Below are positions 33,797 to 45,013 of a stretch of DNA of 64,000 nt, piece by piece. Each line of letters opens with the position of its first letter. Position 1 is the first letter of the stretch. The stretch spans positions 1 to 64,000 of the forward strand of contig JAJXTE010000001.1 in the NCBI GenBank assembly GCA_021784115.1, written 5' to 3'. Under the pieces are notes generated by a model. That model made no database searches and was not told where the DNA came from. It was given only the letters and a program-made list of their open reading frames with translations. This stretch comes from Pseudomonadota bacterium (GTDB lineage: Bacteria > Pseudomonadota > Gammaproteobacteria > Burkholderiales > Thiobacillaceae). Made by a program: the position numbers and the translations under genes.

Positions 33797-35892
33797 TGCA
33801 AACCGTAGTCGATTCCGCCCTTGAAGCCCCCCCCGATCCGCGCGCCTATCTTGAGCGCCTGAACCCCGAACAGCGCGAAGCCGTCGAGCACGGCCTGGCG
33901 AACGCGCCCGCCGGCCCGCTTCTGGTGATCGCCGGCGCGGGCTCGGGCAAGACCAACGTGCTGGCGCACCGCGTGGCGCATCTGGTCGCCGAGGGCGCCC
34001 ATCCCGGCGAGATCCTGTTGCTGACTTTCTCGCGCCGCGCGGCCGAGGAGATGGCGCGGCGCGCCGAGCGGATCGTGCGCCAGGTCGCCGTGGGCCGCCC
34101 GCATTTGGCGGGGGCGAAGCTCGCGTGGGCAGGCACCTTCCACAGCATCGGCGTGCGCCTATTGCGCGACTATGCCCCGCGGATCGGCCTCAATCCGGCG
34201 TTCACCATCCACGACCGGGACGACTCGGCCGATCTGCTGAATCTGGTGCGGCACGAACTCGGACTCGCCGACACCGGCAAGCGCTTCCCGCGCAAGCACA
34301 CCTGTCTTTCGATCTATTCGGCCGTCGTCAACACGCTCGCGCCGCTCGGCGATGTGCTGCAGGCGCGCTTCCCCTGGTGTCTCGACTTCGAGGACGACTT
34401 GAAGCGCCTGTTCCGCGCCTACGTCGAAGCCAAGCAGGCGCAGCACGTGCTCGACTACGACGACCTGCTGCTCTACTGGGCGCAGATGATCGAGGTGCCC
34501 GCGCTGGCTGCCGAGATCGGCGCGCGCTTCGACCACGTCCTGGTCGACGAATATCAGGACACCAATGCGCTGCAGGCGAGCATCGTGCGTGCGCTGAAGC
34601 CCGACGGCCGGGGCGTGACCGTGGTCGGCGACGACGCGCAGTCGATCTACGCGTTCCGCGGGGCGACGGTCAGGAACATCCTCGACTTCCCCGCGCAGTT
34701 CACGCCGCCCGCGCGCATCGTCACGCTGGAGCGCAACTACCGCTCGACGCAGGCGATTCTCGCCGCCGCCAACGGCGTGATCGCCTGCGCGACGGAGGGC
34801 TATGCCAAGGCGCTGTGGAGCGAACGCGAATCGGCCGAGCGGCCGCAACTGGTGAGCGTGCGTGACGAGACCGACCAGGCCGCATTCGTGATCGAGGACG
34901 TGCTGGCGAAGCGCGAGGCCGGCATCGCGCTCAAGCAGCAGGCGGTGCTGTTCCGTGCCTCTCACCACAGTGCGACGCTGGAGATCGAGCTCACCCGGCG
35001 CAACATCCCCTTCGTGAAGTTCGGCGGGCTCAAGTTCCTCGAGGCCGCGCATGTCAAGGACGTGCTCGCAGTGCTGCGCTGGATCGAGAACCCGCGCGAC
35101 CGCGTCGCCGGCTTCCGCGTGCTGCAGTTGTTGCCCGGCATCGGGCCGAAGACGGCGGCGAGCGTGCTCGACCTGATCGCCGGCGCAGAGGACGTGACGA
35201 TGGCGCTCGGCGAGGCGCGCGTGCCGCCGGCCGCCGCGCACGGGTGGCAGGATTTCCGGGGCCTCGTCGACGCGCTCTACAAGCGCGCGCTGCCGTGGCC
35301 CGCCGAATTCGAAACCATCGAAGCCTGGTACGCCCCGCAGCTGGAGCGCCTTTACGACGACGCGGTCGTGCGCCAGGGCGACATCACCCAGCTGCAGCAG
35401 ATCGCGCGCACCTATCCCTCGCGCCAGCGCTTCCTCACCGAGCTCACGCTCGACCCGCCCGACGCCACCAGCGACGAGGCCGGCGTGCCACTGCGCGACG
35501 AGGACTATCTGATCCTTTCCACCATTCATTCGGCCAAGGGGCAGGAATGGGCGGCCGTGTACCTGATCAACGCGGTCGACGGCTGCATTCCCTCCGACAT
35601 GGCGACCGGAAACCCGCAAGAGATCGAGGAGGAGCGGCGTCTCCTGTATGTGGCCATGACGCGTGCCAAGGATCATCTGCAGATCGTCGTCCCGCAGCGC
35701 TTCTATGTCACCCAGCAGCACGGCTATGGCGACCGCCACGTGTATGCAGGCAGGACACGCTTCATTCCGCCCGGGATGGCGGACCTGTTCGCGACCCGGG
35801 TGTGGCCCGAGGCCGCCGCCGAAGCCGCCGCAAGCCCGCCGCCGTCCGAAGTGGTTGAGCTGCTCTCGAAGATGAAGGCGATGTGGAGTTGA
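33796..35892 (+). CDS. UvrD/Rep-family ATP-dependent DNA helicase
   Basis: A superfamily 1A 3'-5' DNA helicase of 698 aa. Motifs: Walker A GAGSGKT near residue 50, Ia/Ib (LLLTFSRRAAEEM), motif II VDEYQDTN near 252, motif III GDDAQSIYAFRGA, motif IV LERNYRST, motif V TIHSAKGQEWAAVYL and motif VI RRLLYVAMTRAKDHL. It has no long UvrD-type C-terminal region, so it is neither E. coli UvrD nor Rep. A perfect SOS box touches its start codon, so it is directly LexA-controlled. No Shine-Dalgarno can be placed upstream of the ATG if transcription starts at the -10 seen, so the mRNA may be leaderless. Confidence 0.93.
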   Translation: MQTVVDSALEAPPDPRAYLERLNPEQREAVEHGLANAPAGPLLVIAGAGSGKTNVLAHRVAHLVAEGAHPGEILLLTFSRRAAEEMARRAERIVRQVAVGRPHLAGAKLAWAGTFHSIGVRLLRDYAPRIGLNPAFTIHDRDDSADLLNLVRHELGLADTGKRFPRKHTCLSIYSAVVNTLAPLGDVLQARFPWCLDFEDDLKRLFRAYVEAKQAQHVLDYDDLLLYWAQMIEVPALAAEIGARFDHVLVDEYQDTNALQASIVRALKPDGRGVTVVGDDAQSIYAFRGATVRNILDFPAQFTPPARIVTLERNYRSTQAILAAANGVIACATEGYAKALWSERESAERPQLVSVRDETDQAAFVIEDVLAKREAGIALKQQAVLFRASHHSATLEIELTRRNIPFVKFGGLKFLEAAHVKDVLAVLRWIENPRDRVAGFRVLQLLPGIGPKTAASVLDLIAGAEDVTMALGEARVPPAAAHGWQDFRGLVDALYKRALPWPAEFETIEAWYAPQLERLYDDAVVRQGDITQLQQIARTYPSRQRFLTELTLDPPDATSDEAGVPLRDEDYLILSTIHSAKGQEWAAVYLINAVDGCIPSDMATGNPQEIEEERRLLYVAMTRAKDHLQIVVPQRFYVTQQHGYGDRHVYAGRTRFIPPGMADLFATRVWPEAAAEAAASPPPSEVVELLSKMKAMWS

Positions 35893-35938
35893 GAGTCGGA
35901 ACGCCCGGGCGCGACCGGGTGTTACGCGCGACCTGACC

Positions 35939-37333
<1,395 letters not shown>

Positions 37334-37452
37334 TCGAATCGGGTGGGTGGAGTGGGTGGGCCGTATGGAACGGGGCTACGGCGGTGGGGACGGAGGTGGC
37401 GGGAGCGCGCGGTCTGAAAAACGCAGCGGATCGGTAGGCGGCATCTTAATGG

Positions 37453-37482
37453 AAAAAGCCTCGCATTGCTGCGAGGCATTTT
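37453..37482 (-). terminator. orphan Rho-independent terminator
   Basis: GCCTCGC-attgct-GCGAGGC is a 7-bp stem; on the minus strand it is followed by TTTTT, on the plus strand by ATTTT. No annotated gene of the same orientation ends near it. Confidence 0.75.
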
Positions 37483-37562
37483 GGAATGTGGGTCATCCGG
37501 CGGAGTGTTGTCATTCCGGACTGTCGCTTACCGATGGCAGGAGTCGAGTTTTTCTCCTTTGC

Positions 37563-37584
37563 TTAATATGTATTTAATATGTAT
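37563..37584. repeat. two tandem copies of TTAATATGTAT
   Basis: A perfect 11-bp direct repeat in an AT-rich island of otherwise GC-rich DNA, about 130 bp upstream of the HMA-like gene. Confidence 0.85.
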
Positions 37585-37713
37585 ATTTATTCCGGTTGCC
37601 TGCCTTGACCTGAGCGACACGACTTGGATATCTCCCGGCGATGTGACGCCCGTGCCTGCAGGGGCAAGCAGACCTTATCGACTACCTCTGATTTTTCCCA
37701 GGAAAGAGCAAAC

Positions 37714-37971
37714 ATGAAAACTGAGACCTTCCATATAATCGGCCCGGTCAACGACCATGCAACAGAGCGTGCCAGCGCCAGCTTGAAGGCGATTCCGGGT
37801 GTGCATGACGTATCGTTTCTCGACGCCCCGGCGCGACTGTTCGCGCACATTGACGATAAAACGGCGACACGGGCCCAATTAGTGTCGGCACTTGCCGGAG
37901 CGGGCGTACTCGTCGAAGAAAAACCGTCCCCGCATGCGAACGGGAGTTGTTGCGGCGGTTGCGGTAGCTAG
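37714..37971 (+). CDS. small heavy-metal-associated-domain-like protein with CCGGCG tail
   Basis: An 85-aa protein. The sequence FHIIGPVNDHATERASASLKAIPGVHDVSFLDAPARLFAHIDDKTATRAQLVSAL follows the beta-alpha-beta pattern of HMA (metal chaperone) domains, but the usual GMxCxxC loop is replaced by GPVNDHA. Instead, four residues before the end is a cysteine cluster, SCCGGCGS. The cysteines may bind metal. The start at 37714 has AGGA about 10 nt upstream; the track's earlier start is unsupported. Its neighbours do not reveal the metal. Confidence 0.65.
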   Translation: MKTETFHIIGPVNDHATERASASLKAIPGVHDVSFLDAPARLFAHIDDKTATRAQLVSALAGAGVLVEEKPSPHANGSCCGGCGS

Positions 37972-38278
37972 TTTGGTGCTTGCAGGCTGAAAAAAGAGAG
38001 CGCCACGACGACCCATTCGGCCAGCTGAGGCTTCCGCGGTTGCGTGCGTAATCCGCGGCCACATTGGACACAAAGCCCGCCGCAAACCAGACGCTGATCC
38101 CGGTTCAAACTTGGCCGCGGCAATAGCGATTCGACCAGTCCACAATTAGTGTGGAAAACTGCCCGGGTCCTGGACACGACGAAGGCAAAAATGATGGTCA
38201 GCATCCGGACTCCGGGTTCGAGTGGGTAAAACGGGGGGAAATGCGTTGCAGGGTTGGTACTGTGCCGGGATGTACAGC
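37972..38278. other. intergenic stretch with no supported gene
   Basis: Several overlapping ORFs of the track cover this region on both strands but none has a ribosome-binding site, a recognisable family or a start that avoids the repeated sequence at 38279. It may contain remains of a degraded gene; no assignment is possible. Confidence 0.4.
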
Positions 38279-38307
38279 CCCCGAGCCAATACAGAAACAG
38301 GGAAAAG

Positions 38308-38332
38308 CAAAAGGCCACCCCGAAGGATGGCC
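38308..38332 (-). terminator. terminator in repeat copy 1
   Basis: On the minus strand GGCCATCC-TTCG-GGGTGGCC forms an 8-bp stem with a TTCG tetraloop followed by TTTT, placed just after the VF530 gene and tRNA fragment. Confidence 0.8.
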
Positions 38333-38349
38333 TCAGTGCATGCTATGTC

Positions 38350-38389
38350 TGGCTCCCCGACCTGGGCTCGCACCCAGACCTGCGGATTA
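38350..38389 (-). pseudogene. tRNA-Asn 3'-half fragment
   Basis: The 40 nt match the 3' half of the intact tRNA-Asn at 39683-39758, from inside the anticodon loop to CCA, with a few mismatches in the T-loop. The 5' half is absent, so no functional tRNA can form. It looks like an attachment-site scar. Confidence 0.85.
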
Positions 38390-38620
38390 CAGCTGCCTGG
38401 CGCCTCGAACCATTTCGATATACAGCGATTCCACACGCTCCCGTGCCCACGGGGTACGACGAAGAAACGTGAGGCTCGACGCGATGCTCGGGTCATGGGT
38501 GAAGCAGCGGATCTCGATTTTCCGCCCCAACGCATCCCAGCCATAAGAGGCAACCAGTTCGTTCAATAACTGTTCAAGCGTGACACCGTGGAGTGGATTG
38601 TTAGGCTGAATTGCTTGCAT
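38387..38620 (-). CDS. VF530/DUF2132 family small protein
   Basis: A 77-aa protein of the VF530 (DUF2132) family, known by its compact helical fold and assumed DNA binding. The diagnostic string [21 protein letters not shown], then [32 protein letters not shown], is fully present. The stop codon TAA (38389-38387) is supplied by the tRNA-Asn repeat, so the C-terminus (MVRGARQL) sits exactly at the repeat border. It is the last gene of a small minus-strand cluster behind tRNA-Asn. Confidence 0.9.
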   Translation of the reverse strand: MQAIQPNNPLHGVTLEQLLNELVASYGWDALGRKIEIRCFTHDPSIASSLTFLRRTPWARERVESLYIEMVRGARQL

Positions 38621-38651
38621 GGTTTGAGACCCTGTCAGACTTCGGCAGGGT

Positions 38652-39200
38652 TCACTGGGTCAGCGCGCGCATCCTGTCGAGCTTCTCGACCACCGCCTGA
38701 TAGAGATCGCAGTCGGCATCGGGATTGCGGTCCGGGTGGTGGGCGCTACGGATCTTTTTCAGCGCAGACATATCGTCGGGCAGGTCATGCACCTTGGTCA
38801 CCCGGTCGCCGTTCTTGGCCATCTCGCGCTGAAGCTCGGCCTCTGCGCCTTCGCGTGTGTCGTGCAACCTCCGGCTGCCAAGACGCCAACCATCCTGGTT
38901 CTTGCGTGGGGATTGATATTTCTCGCCATCGAACCAGATCCATTTGCCGGTTTCAGGATTCAATTCAAAACGAACGGTGGTGATGCCGTAGGTGTAGACG
39001 GGCGGCTTGAGGTCCCTGGCGAACATCTTGAAGGTGCCGACAGTGCCCACGGTAGCCAGGAAATACGCGCCAGCCTCATGGGGGCAGAACGCGCTGCTGG
39101 GCGTTGGTATGGGCGTTGGCTCAGGCTTGCTGTCGTTACCTGAAGAATCATCTTTTGCCTGCCTGGCGAGCCATGCTGCCCGGCGTTGTGCGTTGGTCAC
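38652..39200 (-). CDS. hypothetical protein with C-terminal J-domain-like segment
   Basis: A 182-aa protein. After a Ser/Pro-rich N-terminal linker, a central region ([18 protein letters not shown]...) is unassigned. The C-terminal ~40 residues ([39 protein letters not shown]) contain the HPD tripeptide and the flanking helices of a DnaJ domain, though the first J helix is not recognised. It may recruit an Hsp70. It lies between the wHTH gene and VF530 inside the tRNA-Asn-bounded segment, suggesting acquisition by transfer. Confidence 0.6.
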   Translation of the reverse strand: MTNAQRRAAWLARQAKDDSSGNDSKPEPTPIPTPSSAFCPHEAGAYFLATVGTVGTFKMFARDLKPPVYTYGITTVRFELNPETGKWIWFDGEKYQSPRKNQDGWRLGSRRLHDTREGAEAELQREMAKNGDRVTKVHDLPDDMSALKKIRSAHHPDRNPDADCDLYQAVVEKLDRMRALTQ

Positions 39201-39300
39201 GGGTGTTGCTCCTTAATCCTGGTTGAAACCCACTGGGATCACCCCTCGCTGAAGGGATCACCCGCTGGACTCCTGGACAGCCTCAATGGCTGCCCCGTTT

Positions 39301-39567
39301 CTAGTCTGATGAGACGCTTTTGGCAGGCCCGGCCTTTCGACCTGGCGCGACGGGCGGCACATAGCCGGAAATCCGGCACTGAAAACCATCAACACGCTTG
39401 TTGCCGTTGAAATGGGTGACGCTGCACTGGGATATTTCTCCGCGTGCCGTTAAGTCAGCCAGTGACTTGCGTACTTGAACCAGTGCAATCCCGGTTGCCG
39501 ACGCAATCTCCAGGTCGAGTAGCTGCCCATGTTTTTTCAGGTGGCGTAGAACTTGGTCTGTCTGCAT
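39301..39567 (-). CDS. small winged-helix-like protein
   Basis: An 88-aa protein whose N-terminal ~50 residues (TDQVLRHLKKHGQLLDLEIASATGIALVQVRKSLADLTARGEI) fit a winged helix-turn-helix; a C-terminal strand-rich part follows. AAAGGA precedes the ATG at 39567 by 6 nt; the track start upstream lies in the repeated terminator. It is the first gene after tRNA-Asn in the mini-island and may regulate it. No family name assigned. Confidence 0.65.
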   Translation of the reverse strand: MQTDQVLRHLKKHGQLLDLEIASATGIALVQVRKSLADLTARGEISQCSVTHFNGNKRVDGFQCRISGYVPPVAPGRKAGPAKSVSSD

Positions 39568-39611
39568 GTCGATTCCTTTGACGTGTGGATCAGCGCGTGA
39601 CCCATGGCGGG

Positions 39612-39723
39612 CCCCGAGCCAATACAGAAACAGGGAAAAGCAAAAAGCCACCCCAAAGGATGGCCTAAGTGCCTGCTATGTCTGGCTCCCCGACCTGGGC
39701 TCGAACCAGGGACCTGCGGATTA
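39612..39723. repeat. direct repeat copy 2: intact tRNA-Asn 3' half plus terminator
   Basis: This is the copy that belongs to the functional tRNA-Asn gene; the distance to copy 1 is 1333 bp. The repeat ends in the anticodon loop (TAATCC on the minus strand), a common crossover place of tyrosine recombinases in tRNA genes. Confidence 0.9.
39642..39664 (-). terminator. terminator of tRNA-Asn
   Basis: On the minus strand GCCATCC-TTTG-GGGTGGC is followed by TTTTT, about 20 nt after the CCA end. Confidence 0.85.
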
Positions 39724-39758
39724 ACAGTCCGTCGCTCTACCGACTGAGCTATCGGGGA
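39683..39758 (-). tRNA. tRNA-Asn (anticodon GTT)
   Basis: The minus strand folds as a complete tRNA: acceptor TCCCCGA with TCGGGGA, D-arm TAGCTCAGTCGGTAGAGCG, anticodon arm CGGACTGTTAATCCG with GTT, T-arm CCTGGTTCGAGCCCAGG and an encoded CCA. Length 76 nt. A matching promoter lies just upstream and a terminator downstream, so it is transcribed alone. Confidence 0.97.
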
Positions 39759-39771
39759 ATAGGAAGCGCGC

Positions 39772-39800
39772 ATTCTAGAGATGGAGGGCGTTCCGGTCAA
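39772..39800 (-). promoter_or_regulatory. sigma-70 promoter of tRNA-Asn
   Basis: On the minus strand TTGACC (39800-39795), a 17-bp spacer and TAGAAT (39777-39772) match the consensus at 5 of 6 in each box; the mature tRNA begins 14 bp after the -10. Confidence 0.85.
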
Positions 39801-39854
39801 CCCTTCTACGTCACTTTGTAAGGCGCTTGGCACGTTGCAGCGAAGGCTGCACGC

Positions 39855-41132
39855 TCAGCCGGGGCTCGCCAGGTTCATCCGCTCCAGCCGCTGGCAGAGG
39901 GTGTCGATGATGCGGCGCGACAGCGGGGCGGAATGGCGCATGAGTTCTTCCATGATGTGCGGGGGCAGCGCCAGCACCGTGATCTCGGTGTCGGCCACCA
40001 CCGATGCAGTGCGTTTCTCGTTCAACAGATAGGCCATTTCGCCGAAAAGCTGGCCTTCGTTGAGGTCGCCAAGGGGGCGTCGACCGCCGTTGGTGTTCTT
40101 GAAGACCCGAGCCCGGCCGGCGTAGAGGAAGTAGGCGATGCGCGAGTCGTCGCCTTCCGCGATCAGGGTGTGGCCGGCCGGGTGTATTTCGCCGTATTTT
40201 TCCAGCAGGCGGTGAGCGTCGGCGAAGACGTAGCCTTCGAGCTTGCTGGCGCCTTCGCCGCTGCCGCCGAGGAACAGCTTTTCCAGGGCGGTGATGTCGG
40301 CCTTGCCGCAGGAATACAGCGCCTGTGCCCACAGGTACAGCAGGAGGAAGGCGAAATAGGCGCCGATCAGCACGAACACCACGCCGCCGAGCGCGCCGTA
40401 CAGGCTGAGGTAGTTCTCCAGCTTGAAGAAGGCGCCGAACAGCATCAGCAACAGCCCCAGGCTCACGGTCGCGGCCAGCGCAAACAGGGCGGCGTCGCGC
40501 GCACGCGGATGCCGGCGCGGCAGACGCCAGTAGGCAGCGAACAGCAGCGCCCACACCATGGCAAAGCCGAACAGCGTGTTGAGTGTTTTCAGTACCTGTG
40601 CGTTGCCCGTGCCGATGAAGTCGTTCTGCGCCAGAAAGCTCAGCGTCACCTGCGCCAGCGAGGCCACGCCCATCAGCAGGAACAGCACCGGGAGAATAAT
40701 GAGAGGCAGCACCCACGACACCACCAGGTTGCGTTTGGTCTGGTCGGGGAAAATGATGTGGAAGGCGCCCTGCATCGTATTTACCAGCCCGCGCGATGAA
40801 AGCAGCAGGGTGAGCAGGCCGACGCCGCCGGCCGACAGTTGCGCCTGACGCGGAATGAAGCCGAGCGCGGTGAGACTTTCCAGCTGCAGCTGGTTGTAGA
40901 GCGCGGCCATCAGGATGGTTGCCGGCACCGAGTTTTCGGCAATGTGGCCGAGCAGTTGCATGGCGTAGCTCAGCAGCAGCAGCAGCGGGGTGGCGGAAAG
41001 CAGGAAGTAGAACGAGGTCGCCGCGGCGTGGTTCTGCAGCCCATTCTGCTTGAACAGGCGCAGGGTGGTGTAGCCGAGCTGCAGCAGCCAGGAAAGGGTG
41101 CCGCGGACGCGGGGCAGAGCGGGGGGGCGCAT
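39855..41132 (-). CDS. YihY/BrkB family membrane protein fused to a cNMP-binding domain
   Basis: A 425-aa fusion. Residues ~1-275 are a BrkB/YihY-type membrane domain with about six helices (NHAAATSFYFLLSATPLLLLLSYA; GALGGVVFVLIGAYFAFLLLYLWAQ). Residues ~300-415 form a cyclic-nucleotide-binding (CRP-like) domain with the pattern GHTLIAEGDDSRIAYFLYAGRARVFK...LNEGQLFGEMAYLLNEKRTASVVA. The phosphate-binding cassette FGEMAYLLNEKRTAS is close to FGExALLxxxPRxAS, so ligand binding is plausible. The pair suggests a nucleotide-gated or -tethered membrane protein. Substrate unknown. Confidence 0.88.
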   Translation of the reverse strand: MRPPALPRVRGTLSWLLQLGYTTLRLFKQNGLQNHAAATSFYFLLSATPLLLLLSYAMQLLGHIAENSVPATILMAALYNQLQLESLTALGFIPRQAQLSAGGVGLLTLLLSSRGLVNTMQGAFHIIFPDQTKRNLVVSWVLPLIILPVLFLLMGVASLAQVTLSFLAQNDFIGTGNAQVLKTLNTLFGFAMVWALLFAAYWRLPRRHPRARDAALFALAATVSLGLLLMLFGAFFKLENYLSLYGALGGVVFVLIGAYFAFLLLYLWAQALYSCGKADITALEKLFLGGSGEGASKLEGYVFADAHRLLEKYGEIHPAGHTLIAEGDDSRIAYFLYAGRARVFKNTNGGRRPLGDLNEGQLFGEMAYLLNEKRTASVVADTEITVLALPPHIMEELMRHSAPLSRRIIDTLCQRLERMNLASPG

Positions 41133-41171
41133 GACGCTAGGCTACCTGCACTGGATGCAGGAGGCCAGCAG

Positions 41172-42365
41172 TCAGGCCAGCGCCTGGGCGATGCGCTTCA
41201 GCGCCTTTTCCAGGTTGGTCTGCGAGGTGGCGAACGACAGGCGGATGTAGCCTTCGGCGCCGAAGGCCGAGCCGGGGACGACGGCGACGTCGGCAGACTC
41301 CAGCAGGTATTCGCAGAAGGCGATGTCGGTCGGTTCTTCGATGACGTCGCGCGCCAGCAGGTTCAGGATCGCGGGGCGCACGTAGGGAAAGGCATAGAAT
41401 GCGCCGCCGCTGTCGACACAGCTGAAGCCGGGGATGGCGTTGAGCCCGTCGACGACGAAACGATGGCGCGCCTTGAAGGCGTCGAGCATCGGCGTGATGC
41501 AGCCCTGGTCGCCGTTCAGTGCGGCTTCGGCGGCCACCTGGGAGATCGAGGTGGGGTTGGAGGTGGACTGCGACTGCACGTTGGTCATCGCGCGCAGGAT
41601 GGCTTCCGGCCCCGCCGCGTAGCCGATGCGCCAGCCAGTCATCGAATAGGCTTTCGACACGCCGTTCAGCACCAGGGTGCGGTCGTAGAGGTCGGGGCAG
41701 ACGTTGAGGAGGTTGACGAAGGGCACATCGTCCAGCCGGATGTGCTCGTACATGTCGTCGGAGGCGATCAGCACGTGCGGATGCTTGCGCAGTACTTCGC
41801 CGAGCGCGGCGAGTTCGTTGCCGCTGTAAACCGCGCCGGTGGGGTTGGACGGGCTGTTGATCACGACCAGCCGGGTCTTGGGGGTGATCGCCGCCTCCAG
41901 CTGCGCCGGGGTGATCTTGAAGCCCTGGTCGATGCCGGCCTCGACGATCACCGGCTTGCCGTCGGCGAGAATGACGATGTCGGGATACGAGACCCAGTAG
42001 GGCGCCGGGATGATGACCTCGTCGCCGGGATTGATCACCGCCTGCACCAGGTTGAAGAAGCTCTGCTTGCCGCCGCACGACACCAGGATCTGCTTGGGTG
42101 AGTAATCGAAGCCGTTGTCGCGCTTGAACTTGGCGATGATCGCCGCCTTCAGGCTGGGGGTGCCGTCGACTGCCGTGTATTTGGTGAAGCCGCTGTTGAT
42201 CGCCCCGATCGCCGCGTCCTTGATGTGCTGCGGCGTGTCGAAGTCGGGCTCGCCGGCGCCGAGGCCGATGATGTCGCGGCCGCTCGCCTTGAGCGCGGCG
42301 GCGCGGGCGGTGACGGCGAGGGTGGGCGAGGGCTTGATGGCCTGTACGCGGCGGGAGAGTTCCAC
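41172..42365 (-). CDS. class I pyridoxal-phosphate aminotransferase (aspartate aminotransferase-like)
   Basis: A fold-type I aminotransferase of 397 aa, subgroup I-gamma, likely aspartate aminotransferase or a related prephenate/aromatic enzyme. PLP-binding motifs: [23 protein letters not shown] and the Schiff-base Lys in [16 protein letters not shown]; the carboxylate-binding Arg is in YIRLSFATS. It is divergent from uvrB with 72 bp between starts. Confidence 0.9.
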   Translation of the reverse strand: MELSRRVQAIKPSPTLAVTARAAALKASGRDIIGLGAGEPDFDTPQHIKDAAIGAINSGFTKYTAVDGTPSLKAAIIAKFKRDNGFDYSPKQILVSCGGKQSFFNLVQAVINPGDEVIIPAPYWVSYPDIVILADGKPVIVEAGIDQGFKITPAQLEAAITPKTRLVVINSPSNPTGAVYSGNELAALGEVLRKHPHVLIASDDMYEHIRLDDVPFVNLLNVCPDLYDRTLVLNGVSKAYSMTGWRIGYAAGPEAILRAMTNVQSQSTSNPTSISQVAAEAALNGDQGCITPMLDAFKARHRFVVDGLNAIPGFSCVDSGGAFYAFPYVRPAILNLLARDVIEEPTDIAFCEYLLESADVAVVPGSAFGAEGYIRLSFATSQTNLEKALKRIAQALA

Positions 42366-42437
42366 AGTGGTTCCTTCAGGGCATCCGCCGGAGCGGAAGT
42401 GCTACTATCGTCAAGTTTGAACCGCGCGATTTTACCT

Positions 42438-44457
<2,020 letters not shown>

Positions 44458-44465
<8 letters not shown>

Positions 44466-44952
44466 GGTCTTATTCGTTTGCATGGGAAATATCTGTCGCT
44501 CGCCGATGGCGGAAGGCATGTTCCGCAAGGCCATCCGGGAGGCCGGGCTGGAGCGGGACGTGGAAGCCGATTCGGCCGGCACGCATGCCTACCATGTCGG
44601 TTCGGCACCCGATCAGCGCGCGCAGCAGGCGGTGCGCCGGCGCGGGGCGGAGATCGCGCATCTGCGCGGGCGCAAGGTGGCGGACGAGGACTTCGAGCGC
44701 TTCGACTACATCCTGGTGATGGACGGCGACAACTACAGCAAGCTGATCCAGCGCGCGCCGGTGCACCACCATGGCAAGATCCGCCGGCTATTGTCGTTCA
44801 GCCGCAAGTATCCCAACCTCGACGTGGTCGACCCGTATTACGGCGGGCCCCAGGGCTTTGAAGAGAACCTCGACATGATCGAGAACGCGGTGCAGGGCCT
44901 GATCCGGGAGATCACCGGCGAGTCGCAGGTGAATATGCGGTCCGGAAACTGA
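44458..44952 (+). CDS. low-molecular-weight protein-tyrosine phosphatase
   Basis: A 164-aa LMW-PTP. The active-site loop CMGNICRSP (C-x5-R-S) begins near residue 8 and the general-acid Asp is in VVDPYYGG near 125. It removes phosphate from tyrosine of proteins, commonly from kinases controlling polysaccharide export. The ATG at 44458 overlaps the end of uvrB by 8 bp; the earlier track start is a TTG. Its stop is close to a terminator. Confidence 0.92.
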
Positions 44953-44971
44953 CCACGACCCGCGACACGAA

Positions 44972-45001
44972 AAAGGGCCGCTGAACGCGGCCCTTCTTAT
45001 T
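44972..45001. terminator. bidirectional terminator between the phosphatase and rne
   Basis: AAGGGCCGC-tgaac-GCGGCCCTT is a 9-bp stem. On the minus strand a T5 run follows, so it is best suited to rne; on the plus strand CTTATT follows. Confidence 0.8.
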
Positions 45002-45013
45002 GCAGTACGGCGT

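Larger units (their letters stand above)
37334..37713. other. 380-bp intergenic region with orphan terminator and tandem AT repeats
   Basis: No protein gene is seen. It holds a G-rich stretch upstream of hflX, an orphan terminator (37453-37482), a perfect tandem repeat of TTAATATGTAT (37563-37584) in an AT-rich island, and a leader of about 130 nt before the metal-associated protein. The tandem repeats have an 11-bp period, about one helical turn. Confidence 0.6.
38279..38389. repeat. direct repeat copy 1: half tRNA-Asn plus terminator
   Basis: About 111 bp nearly identical to 39612-39723. It consists of the 3' half of tRNA-Asn (38350-38389, minus strand, broken in the anticodon loop) plus 70 bp of downstream sequence with the terminator. 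Differences are a handful of substitutions and a small indel. Confidence 0.9.

Noticed and set aside
38350-38389. Second tRNA-Asn gene
   Set aside because: Only the 3' half is present and the T-loop has mismatches; cannot fold as a tRNA, so listed as a fragment.
37968-38553. Overlapping ORFs of 107-135 aa on both strands
   Set aside because: No family, no ribosome-binding site, and several run through the tRNA repeat and terminator; only VF530 at 38387-38620 is supported here.
42366-42437. SOS box in front of uvrB
   Set aside because: No CTGT-N8-ACAG or near match lies in the 72-bp gap, unlike at lexA and the helicase.
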